This document shows positions 55,970 to 64,000 of a stretch of 64,000 nt of DNA, in pieces. The notes below the pieces were generated by a model that worked only from the letters and a program-made list of their open reading frames with translations, ran no database searches and was not told the origin of the DNA. The stretch spans positions 1 through 64,000 of the forward strand of contig WEDG01001309.1 in NCBI GenBank assembly GCA_017591395.1, read 5' to 3'. A program made the position numbers and the translations under genes. This DNA is from Schistocephalus solidus (lineage: Eukaryota; Platyhelminthes; Cestoda; Diphyllobothriidea; Diphyllobothriidae). Numbering within the stretch: position 1 is the first letter of the stretch; the number at the start of each line of letters is the position of its first letter.

Positions 55970-58315
55970 ACGGGACAAAATCCGACGTTTCTTACTATCC
56001 AAGAATATTCCTACGCTATTAAAAGGTACGGATCAAAGCATTTTGTTTAATACGCAGTACTATGAATAAACATTAATATAAGCCAGATAAATTTGGAATA
56101 TATCCCTTCGGAGAACGGAACATTTTGTAATGAAGGGGCCCTCTGGGCCTTAAATAAACAGTTTATTTATTTTTGTTTTTCAAGAAAATCAGGTGAATGC
56201 AAGTTTGAGTGATCGCATGGTTTTCGGAAAAACAAGGGCAGATTCAGTCTAAATAATTAAGTTTTGCAAATTTACGACCTTTTGTACCAAAAGACGCTAT
56301 AATAAACTTGCGTGAATGTACTTTATTTTACCAAACACATAATAAGGACCTTAAACGCGCATATATACGAGATGCCATGACAAGTCGCTACTTTTCGCTG
56401 TCACGGCGTACGCGAAGCCTGTCAAAAAGTTTCGGTCTGCAGTTGACTATAAATGAATAAGGAATTTTTAAACGGAAGGGGCAAAAATTCACATTTCATC
56501 GCAAATTCTAAGTATATATTCGGCCACTCTCTTGTCTGTTTGAAAGCTTAGAACTAGACTGAGCAGTAAGCAAATATATCAAAAAATGCTTCAATAGAAA
56601 GAGAAAAGAGTGTTCTTTAATTTTAAACAGAAATTGTATCCATACTTTTCAGTGAAGTCGAAAATTTGGTCAAACGGTCCCAGTTTTTTCTTGACTTCCC
56701 TTTGAAAAAATGTTAATTACGCAGGAATCCGACAGCGAAACGTCTTATTAAAGCCCTTTTTAAACAGGTAACTTATTATAGGAAATATTCTAACTAATAT
56801 TAGGCATATATTTTCTCAGCTTTTGTTGTGGACGTGGATTTTTCATGGCAGCGAGTTATCATGTTTGTGTGAGCATAAATATGACCCAGACGGCCGTCTG
56901 CATTAGAAAGAATGCCAAAAAAGTTACTGCTTCGGTAAATGCTTTAAAAAAATATTTTATTTTGAGGGTTTTACCAAACACACCGAACGGAATGTACATT
57001 AATGGACAGTCGACTGAAGACACTGAAAATCGTAAAGAATTCGTAAAGAAAATTGAAACGAAAGGGGCAGAAGATAGACATTTTATCACAAAGTCTTAGT
57101 ATATATTCGGCTTTTGTGCTTTTGAACTATTAGAACTAGACTGAGAAGTCAGTAAATATATCGAAAAACGCTCCAATAGAAAAAGAGAAGTGAGTTCTTT
57201 TATTTTGAGCAGAAATTGTATCCCTACTTTCCAGAATTCGAAAAACCGGTCTTATGTTCCTAGTTTTTCCTTCACTTCACCTTGGAAAAACGTTAAGTAC
57301 GCAGACATTCGACAGCGAAAAATCTAAGTCAAAGTGCTTTTTTGAAAGGTAACTTATTGTAGAAAGTTTTTGTAACTAATTAAAGACATATATTTTCCCG
57401 GATTTTGTTGTTTACGTTCATTTTTCTCGGCAGCGAGTTTTCATGCTTGACTAAGTCTATAAAAATATGACCCAGGCGGTTATGTGCATTAGAAAGAATG
57501 TCAAAAAGTCACCACTTCGGTAAATGCTTTTAAGAAATATCCTATTTTGAAGGTCTTACTAAACATATCGAACGGAATCTACATTTATGGGCAGTCGACT
57601 GAAGACACTGAAACTTTTTGAAAAAAGTTTACCACATTTTCAAAGACGATCTCAAAACTTATTGTAAAAGAAAACCCGAAATAGTTATAAAGAAATTTAA
57701 CATTAGAAAATTCATCTTTATATACACAAAATGGTACGTTTACGATTGCAGCTGACGATTCTATATAAATTTATTAGTCAGTGACCGGCTTGTGAACATG
57801 TGAGCTTACGAAATATTACATTCCTGTGACGTCGCTATCGGCGCAATCAAGCGAAAACCTGTTTGCCTTGACCAAACGCATCTAAGATAATGTAAAAACG
57901 GCCGAAAAACGGCCAATTCTCTTGAAATGGTTTTGGAATATGCACTCGCATGTTAGGCTGCTTGATGACGACCATACTTTACGTTGCATTTTATCTAGAG
58001 GTATATGTATGTGCAAAACTCTGAAAAAGACTATTTTAAAAAGTAATTCTACTTTTGCTATTGCTGCTTTATTCACTCGTTTAGTTGCATGGACAGGTTT
58101 CCTATACATTTAAAATTTCAGTTTAATTAACTAGATCGATTTTTCACCTTTTCGTAATTTGAACCTTTTAGACAATGTAATATTAATTTGTGCACCACAA
58201 TGAGCCTTATTTTTCCTAACCATCGATTCTTTGTTGATGTAAAACTTTAGGGGACGCTGTGTGCGCTGATTTCGCGTAACGGGCCGTAACTCATAAAATC
58301 CATAAGATTTCAAGA
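55970..58315. repeat. 2.2 kb AT-rich repeat, copy A (internal tandem duplication)
   Basis: This matches 61,215-63,425 block by block. The head (AATATTCCTACGCTATTAAA, GGATCAAAGCATTTTGTT) is followed by two tandem units of about 560-600 bases (56,460-57,060 and 57,060-57,620). Each unit has TAGTATATATTCGG-, TAGAACTAGACTGAGAAG- and ATATGACCCAGGCGG-like blocks. The tail (CGGCGCAATCAAGCGAAAAC, CGTAACGGGCCGTAACT) closes it. Copy B has one unit. Coding capacity is negligible; the 76-84-codon frames inside are opposite-strand shadows. Confidence 0.85.
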
Positions 58316-58440
58316 GTAAGGACAGCTACTGTAGTTAGAGCGATAACCTTCCCCTTGCTCTTGTGGGTTGGAATCCCACCGACGTTTTCACAATTGGATC
58401 AGATGAATTTTCAAAATTTGCCAAAACCCCCTAATGAATC
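58316..58440 (+). mobile_element. SINE-A copy, diverged
   Basis: TAGTTAGAGCGATAACCTTC with CCCTTGCTCTTGTGGGTTGG, AATCCCACCGACG and TTTTCACAATTGGATCAGAT follow the SINE-A order. It sits exactly at the right end of repeat copy A. Confidence 0.6.
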
Positions 58441-58519
58441 AACTTGTTGATCCGGCGATCGCATATTATTCGTCATCTGAAACGGAGTCACTGATAACCC
58501 GGTTGCTATCTGAGTGGAC

Positions 58520-58640
58520 AAGACTGATAAGGCAACAAAACCTTTTTATAGTTTTCAGAGCTTTCAAACTCCTGCAAGAGGCCACCATCAGAGATGACAG
58601 CGACAGTTAAAGGGAGTGTTAACCAAGCAGTACCGGTGCC
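58520..58640 (-). pseudogene. Penelope-like 3' tail fragment
   Basis: On the minus strand the sequence CATCTCTGATGGTGGCCTCT, a loop, GAGTTTGAAAGCTCTGAAAA matches the stem-loop tail of the Penelope-like copies (translated ISDGGLLQEFESSE). The nuclease region upstream is not recognisable. Confidence 0.55.
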
Positions 58641-60518
58641 ATTGCGGATGGAAAGGACATACTCAAAGAAGGAACAGTGGTAGAAATTGGCAGCTTTTCC
58701 ACTAGCCTGTATTGAGTCGAGATAGGAAAAAATATAAAAAGCGGAAAAAGAGGGTTTCGCTAGGCGCACGAAATAGACCAGTACAACTTTTATAAAAATG
58801 CATCCACAAACGTGAAAGTCTCATATTTCAAGCACTTGGTTTACAACAAAATTTGCGACGTGACAGAAGGCGATGTCGGCCATAACATGGTGAAAAGATA
58901 TCATCGCCAGAAACGAAGGATTACAGTTGCACGACGACAGCTAATGTATCAAACCAACAACACAAATATTCTTAAATATTGCACAGCGGATGGTTGCAAC
59001 AAAAAGTCGTCTGTAAGAGAAGGCTGCGTGAGAGCAGGTACCAGAAGGTAGACAGTGTGATCGGGTAAGATGTCACAACGAAGACTGGATCACTAGTGTA
59101 TGTGCTACTAGTTCGAAAATTAACAAATAAACCTATAAGAAGCTGTCAAAGACATTCATACAGTACTTCTCTCAAACGCTTTATATGGTAAAACTATGCA
59201 AGTTAAGGACGATTGATTAAAATATAAATGGATAAAACCGGCCACCCACTGTTACGCTTCCGTCTATTGTACACAATACCGAGGCGTTTGCAGGCCAATT
59301 TATTCTTAAGAAAGGATAGACAGTAACTAAACAGTGAGCTTTGTGCTCACACGCACACTGTGTTACAGTCACACTGGGGCAATAAGTGGGGCAAATTTAC
59401 CACGCATTCATCGGACCACGCTGCGTCTGCATGAACCGCTAAATATCGTCATAAACTCGTTTGGCGCTCATTAAAAGGCAACTCAAATCACGCGAGTCCC
59501 TGTACCTAATCTCCTTGCCAGTTATCCAAAAAACTCAGACAGGTGGTTGGTGCACGAGGAGAGCGTGAAGCCGATCTTCAGGAATCCTTCCTCACGGTCA
59601 GTGAGTGTGTATTTCTCAACAGATTACATCTGACGCATCTTTTTTTTTATCCCGGCGCGCTAAAAAGTCATGACCTTAACAGTTGACAGGCTGAGACTCA
59701 AGCTGCAATGACTCCTTCTCAAGGTAATAATTGTAGCAGGGATCCAGGGACGCTTGTTTTTTCTATAAAATATGATTCACTGGAGTTAAGGTGGAGGACA
59801 GATGTGGCGCGCTTAGGTGTACTGTATTGTTTTGCTTTCAGCCACAGAGCCCACACCCACCTCCGAAAGTCAGGAATGTCGTGTAAAGGGAACGCGGTGG
59901 GTTCCGACAGAGAGAGAGAGAGAATGCTAGCTATAAACGGATTCCCGCGCAAGAATCGGCTGCACCCATCTTTAACTATTAATCAGCGATTTCCATACTT
60001 CACAATATATGGAAAGCCGATCCAGGTGTCACTTAAATGCACATTTCCTGAAACAGTGATAAGAAGCGGGCTTTTGAAATTGAGCCGCCATCTTTTCTGC
60101 TCTCCATTCAGATGTGAATCCTTTTATATGTATGTTGATTGGCCTAATTCACCCATTATATACTTGAATTTTAACACTATTTTGTTTATTCGAAATAAAA
60201 AAATTAGGTCATGAGCGCACGACGCTGGCACTATTTTGAAGCAAATCCAAATTGATCAATATTTTGAGACACATTCAAGGACGATTCTTCACGGTGAATG
60301 GAGGACCTTTTTGCTGAAATTTTTGGAATTTTACTTTCAAAATAAAGCGTAGCTCTCTCTCTCTCACCTTCACACCACAACAGAAACAAAAAAACGATCC
60401 AGACGTCAGAAAAATAAATGTAAAACAAACAAACAAACCTAACTACTTTTTTAATTAAGTAATAAGTTTAGTGATATTTTATATTAATTAACAAAGGAAT
60501 CAAAGAAACAGGACAGAC
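58641..60518. other. HMGCR intron interior; no supported gene
   Basis: The 168-codon plus frame at 59,708-60,214 has no motifs, runs through a (GA)n microsatellite and is antisense to HMGCR, so it is not called. A (CT)n run lies near 60,353-60,366. Confidence 0.45.
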
Positions 60519-60797
60519 TTGTGCAAGATCCTGTCCCGTAGACGCAAAAAGAGCTGCCACTAGATTTGCGGCATGTGCATTACAACCAGCCATTCCCGGC
60601 GAACCGGCCATCGCTGAGCCCGTCCAGTTCTTGACTCGAGCCAGATGGGCCAAGCTAGAGGCATTGGTATGAAGAATACTGGCAATAACAGAGTCCGGCA
60701 GGTGGGCCTCCGCCAGCACTGATTTGCCACGACCCAGAATGTAGTTTATCGCAGCAGGCTTCTTATCCGTACACATGTTGCCACTCAGAGACACAAC
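60519..60797 (-). CDS. HMGCR: HMG-CoA reductase, penultimate exon (catalytic domain)
   Basis: HMG-CoA reductase makes mevalonate from HMG-CoA with 2 NADPH and is normally an ER membrane protein. This 93-codon exon begins GTT after an AAG acceptor (AG at 60,799-60,798) and ends CAA before a GT donor (60,518-60,517), phase 0 on both sides. Hallmarks are [14 protein letters not shown], with the catalytic Lys of the DKKP motif, [25 protein letters not shown], and TGQD with the catalytic Asp. Compared with the animal enzyme there is a small insertion after GSAMAGS (PGMAGCN instead of IGGYN). The exons for the membrane region, HMG-binding ENVIG and DAMGMNM motifs were not found up to 64,000, so the gene continues past the right edge. 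Confidence 0.93.
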
Positions 60798-61214
60798 CTT
60801 AAAAAAATAATGTGCAAATAAGAATTAGTCAACAGTCTTTACCGAGTCCTTAGAACACGCTTGGCCAATTTTTTTAGATGTGGCCATAATCAAGGCCGAG
60901 CTTGAAGTAACATCAAAACCTTCGATTATATAGTGTCATCTGTGGACAATTCCACAGGGACTGTGCTTTTTGAAGGTTTCGTTCGCCTGCGAACAAGGCG
61001 ACAGATATTGCTTACAGCTTTAAAATATGAGATTGGAGAAACGCCCGAAGCTACAGCAGGTTGCCTAACTCATGAAATGTCGGGATCAAAATTTGAAGTC
61101 TTAGTATGACACAAACTTTATGGGATTATTTTTGTTCGTTGGATTGAATTGATGCGCATAAATCTGTTTATTAATGAAGTGTTTACTTCAGATCTGTTTA
61201 TTTAAGGAAAAACG
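60798..61214 (-). other. HMGCR upstream intron sequence
   Basis: Beyond the acceptor of the penultimate exon, no further HMGCR exon was recognised. CCTAACTCATGAAATGTCGG at 61,064 is the conserved block also tandemly repeated at 25.8 kb. Confidence 0.5.
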
Positions 61215-61559
61215 GGGCCAAACAGAGCCAAATCGGACGTTTTTGTTATCCAGGAATTTTCCTACGCTATTTAAAGCTCCGGATCAAAACATTTTATTGC
61301 TATGCATTGTAGTATAAACGGAAATTAATATAAGGCGGAAAAATTTCAATATCTCTTTTGAGAGATCGGAAAAATTTGGTTTTGCGTTCAGGAAAATCAG
61401 GTAAAATGCAGGTATGAGAAATTACATTGTTTCCAGGACAGATAACTTCAAAAAATTTAGTTTTACAAATTTGTGAAGTTTTATACACAAAAAACAGCAA
61501 TACATTTGTGTGACTGTACTTTGTTTTACAACACCGATAATGAGGAGCTTAAACATGCA

Positions 61560-61772
61560 TAGTGACATGTAGCATATGTTGATAAGGTGGAACCGACAAA
61601 GACAAGGGAGACCGGAATGGCCATTTCTGGCTTATTAGCCGTCATCAGCCAGTCATACCCAATCCCACGTGTGGCACACCTGGGATTCGAACCCGCGACC
61701 TTTGGTATTTGAGTCGAACGCTCTACCATTGAGCCACGGGCTCGTTGTTTTTGTCGGTTGTGATCGGGAATA
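61560..61772 (-). mobile_element. SINE-B, first of a tandem pair
   Basis: The reverse complement begins with a tRNA-like head: GAGCCCGTGGCTCAATGGTA GAGCG (box A) and CGGGTTCGAATCCCAGG (box B). The SINE body follows (CTGATGACGGCTAATAAGCC, GAAATGGCCATTCCGGTCTC, CTTGTCTTTGTCGG). It is not a working tRNA gene, because the 3' half is replaced by the SINE body. Confidence 0.88.
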
Positions 61773-61866
61773 TGATGATAGTGTGGGGCTCACCGATCTG
61801 CTTAAGAAACATGTATGTTCCGTTGTGCCCTGGAGCTCAGACTAGAGCCCTCGCAGGCGGTCGCAT

Positions 61867-62077
61867 AGCGACATGTAGCATATGTTGATAAATGGGAACC
61901 GACAAAGACAAGAGAGACCGGAATGGCCATTTCTGGCTTATTAGCCGTCATCAGCCAGTCATACCCAATCCCACGTGTGGCACACCTGGGATTCGAACCC
62001 GCGACCTTTGGTATTTGAGTCAAACGCTCTACCATTGAGCCACGGGCTCGTTGTTTTGTCGGTTGTGATCGGGAATA
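61867..62077 (-). mobile_element. SINE-B, second of a tandem pair
   Basis: This is nearly identical to the first copy, with a period of about 307 bases (CATGTAGCATATGTTGATAA at 61,566 and 61,873). It ends in a short (AT)n run at 62,076-62,085. The spacer 61,773-61,866 contains CCGTTGTGCCCTGGAGCTCA, which is itself part of the longer SINE-B consensus. Confidence 0.88.
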
Positions 62078-63425
62078 TATATATATGAGAAGCCGCGACA
62101 TGACGTCAACGTTCTCCGTCGCGGTGTAAGCGAAAGATGTCTTGACAATTTCTATTTGCAGTTAACTATAAATGAATACAGAAACCGAAAACGGAAAGGG
62201 CAGAAGATTGAAATTTCTTCGCAAAATGTTAGTATATATTCGGAAAGTCGGTTGTGTATTCGCTATCTTAGAGTGTGGCTGAAAAGTAATCAAATACAGC
62301 ATAAAACGCACCAGTTGAAAGAAATAAGTGAGTTATTTCATTTTCAGTAGACATGGTATCCCTTATTTTGAGTGAAATCGCAAAATCGGTCAAACGTCCC
62401 AATTTTTTCCTTGTCTTGATCTTAAAAAAGGGCTAAGTACGCAGACGTTCGATAACGAAATATCTAATTAAAGCGTTTGTTAAAGAGGTACCTTATTATA
62501 AGAATTTTTAAAATTTATCTTAGGCATATTAATTGCCGAATTATGTTGTGAGCGTTTATTCGTCTCGGCAAAGAGTTTTCATGTTTGGGTAAGTCTAAAA
62601 ATATGACCCAAACGACCATCTGCATTAGAAAAGACTGGCTCAGAAGTCACTAGTTCGGTAAATGCCTTTAAGAAATAGGTTATTTTGACGGTTTTGATAG
62701 GCACATACAACAGGATCTACATTTATGGGCAATAGACAGGAAACAAAACAAAATGTAAAGTATTCACCGTCATTTCAAGGACGATCTGAAACGCATCGTA
62801 ATCCAACACCCAAAATACGTATGAAGAAATTTAGCAAAAGGAAAGTCCTCTTAATATGCATAAAATGCTACGTTTATGATTTCAACTAACAATTCTCCCG
62901 AAATTTATTAGTCACTGCCCGACCTGTCAGCATGTCAGCTTATGAAATATTTTACGCCTGTGATGTCTCTGCCGGCGCAATCAAGCGAAAATCTGTTTGC
63001 CTTAGGCAAATGCATCTTAATATATAAACGGAAGAAGACACCGCCAATTCTCGTGAAACGGTGTTGGCCGTTTGGTAACGGCTATACTTTCAATTGCCCT
63101 TAATCTGGAAGAGAACTTCTGTGGAATATACACTAAGGGAATATTTTCAAAAATAATTCTACTTGTGGTGTTTTATTTACTCATTCATTTACATGGACAA
63201 GCATTCTGTACATTTTAAACTTAAGTTTAATTAGCTAACCCGATTTTTCACGTTTTCGGAATTTGCAACTTTTCTAAAAAATAGTATTTCTAAAGAACAT
63301 AATATTAAATTTTAAACCACGATATGCCTTCGTTTTAAGAACGGTCGCTTCTTTACTATTGTAAAACTTTGGCGGACGCCATGTGGGCTGATTTCGCACA
63401 ACGGGCCTCTTCTAAAAAAATCAAT

Positions 63426-63664
63426 GATATTTAATGAGATTGGGCGCGTAGTGTACCTAAGATAGTTCTAAAAAATAATTAATAAGTGCGCTAATCAGCA
63501 TAAGGCACCCAGCACTGGCCATTGCGCAAAAACCCTACCCGAAAGACTCTGAACGAAAGGGAAGGGGAATGAAGAGAAACAGAATTCAGGAGGATTTCAC
63601 AAATGTTACTTTTAGCATAAAAAGTGGAGCACGGTTCCAATCCCGTGATGTCTACCCTGTGCGC
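63426..63664. other. no supported gene
   Basis: A GGTTCCAATCCCGTG segment near 63,632 looks like a box B relic. Nothing else was identified. Confidence 0.4.
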
Positions 63665-63820
63665 CACGGCAAGGTGGGCACAGGGACGGTGGCTTGAGAG
63701 TGAATTAATTTATACTGATAATAGACTTGCGCAGCGTCTGCTACACTCTCTCCTCACTCACCCCCCCCTCAGCCCGGTTTGAAGAGGACCGACGGCAAGA
63801 TCGAGCGCAGGTGGTTCATG
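63665..63820 (+). repeat. repeat C copy 12
   Basis: CACAGGGACGGTGGCTTGAG, GACTTGCGCAGCGTCTGC, CTACACTCTCTCCTCACTCA and GAAGAGGACCGACGGC give the family head in order. The copy weakens after about 63,820, and nothing in the last 180 bases of the window is recognised. Confidence 0.55.
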
Positions 63821-64000
63821 TGGCGTGAACCTGCACCCATGATGTTAGGCCTCCGTTATGGGTACGCATCCCAACCGCTTGATCCTGATCTAACCTCAGT
63901 GGTGGTTCAGCGCATCTATCGCGTGGCCCGACATGGGGCTGCCGCAGAGGTGGCTCCTTCATGAGGATGTCGTCGCGGAACTTGCAGTCAAGATAGACAA

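Larger units (their letters stand above)
53820..60518 (-). other. HMGCR intron, 6.7 kb, repeat-filled
   Basis: The intron is bounded by the GT donor at 60,518-60,517 and the AG acceptor at 53,821-53,820. It contains a repeat C fragment (54,600-54,900), a SINE fragment near 55,820-55,875 and the 2.2 kb AT-rich repeat copy A (55,970-58,315). It also contains a SINE-A copy (58,316-58,440), a minus-strand Penelope-like tail (58,520-58,640) and a short (GA)n run near 59,910. No additional HMGCR coding was seen inside it, and none is required because the flanking exons join in phase 0. Confidence 0.8.
61215..63425. repeat. 2.2 kb AT-rich repeat, copy B (SINE-interrupted)
   Basis: The head at 61,215-61,555 (TTTTCCTACGCTATTTAAAG, GGATCAAAACATTTTATTGC) and continuation from 62,080 (GACAATTTCTATTTGCAGTT, AACTATAAATGAATA) correspond to copy A on either side of a 520-base SINE insertion. 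A single middle unit (62,160-62,740) and the same tail (CGGCGCAATCAAGCGAAAAT, GCACAACGGGCC) complete it. Confidence 0.85.

Noticed and set aside
59708..60214. 168-codon plus-strand frame
   Set aside because: No motifs; it crosses a (GA)n microsatellite and is antisense inside the HMGCR intron.
61670..61740. Candidate tRNA gene on the minus strand
   Set aside because: The tRNA-like head is fused to a conserved SINE body and repeated 307 bp away.

Overview
This window is animal nuclear DNA. It has spliced genes with GT-AG introns, long introns, non-LTR and Penelope-like retroelements, tRNA-derived SINEs and many microsatellites, and no sign of bacterial operons. The best guess is a parasitic flatworm, most likely a diphyllobothriidean tapeworm (Spirometra / Dibothriocephalus / Schistocephalus type). 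That guess rests on a non-LTR retroelement with C-terminal C2H2 fingers (a recurring HLRIHRTETGEP motif), on the Penelope-like families, and on the intron and repeat style. The species call is recall-based inference.

Three host genes are secure. (1) The terminal exon of an ERG/FLI-type ETS transcription factor (+, 14,469-15,331) carries a complete ETS DNA-binding domain. (2) A complete three-exon 3-hydroxyacyl-CoA dehydrogenase (HADH, +, 42,480-45,075) can be spliced in frame to about 317 residues. (3) The last two exons of HMG-CoA reductase (HMGCR, -, 60,797-60,519 and 53,819-53,415) join in frame across a 6.7 kb intron; the upstream exons must lie beyond the right edge. HADH (mitochondrial beta-oxidation) and HMGCR (mevalonate pathway) both handle acyl-CoA-derived metabolites, but nothing suggests they work together here. 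A fourth candidate is an unrecognised minus-strand coding region at 34,539-35,411. It is in two parts joined either by a 35-nt intron or by a frameshift, and has the look of a secreted or surface protein.

Layout: 1-14 kb is mostly repeats (a dispersed family called here repeat C, two finger-bearing retroelement 3' ends, and (TAG)n arrays), ending with an inverted SINE pair just before the ETS exon. 15-28 kb holds foldback and TIR elements, duplicated SINE-bearing units, and two perfect or near-perfect tandem arrays at 25.3-25.9 kb. 28.2-28.55 kb is a 310-bp CCT-rich tract. 29.7-41.9 kb is a retroelement graveyard: Penelope-like copies at 29.7, 38.2 and 39.1 kb, a finger-type RT at 36.3 kb and a CR1-like RT at 40.4 kb. 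It also holds a TIR element with CCCTAA-like innards and the unknown coding region. HADH occupies 42.5-45.1 kb. 46-53 kb has another Penelope-like copy and decayed repeats. 53.4-60.8 kb is the HMGCR 3' end, whose intron contains one copy of a 2.2 kb AT-rich repeat. A second copy, interrupted by a tandem SINE pair, fills 61.2-63.4 kb.

All transposable-element reading frames seen here are broken by stops, frameshifts or lost catalytic residues. No CRISPR, operon, plasmid origin or intact mobile element was seen.
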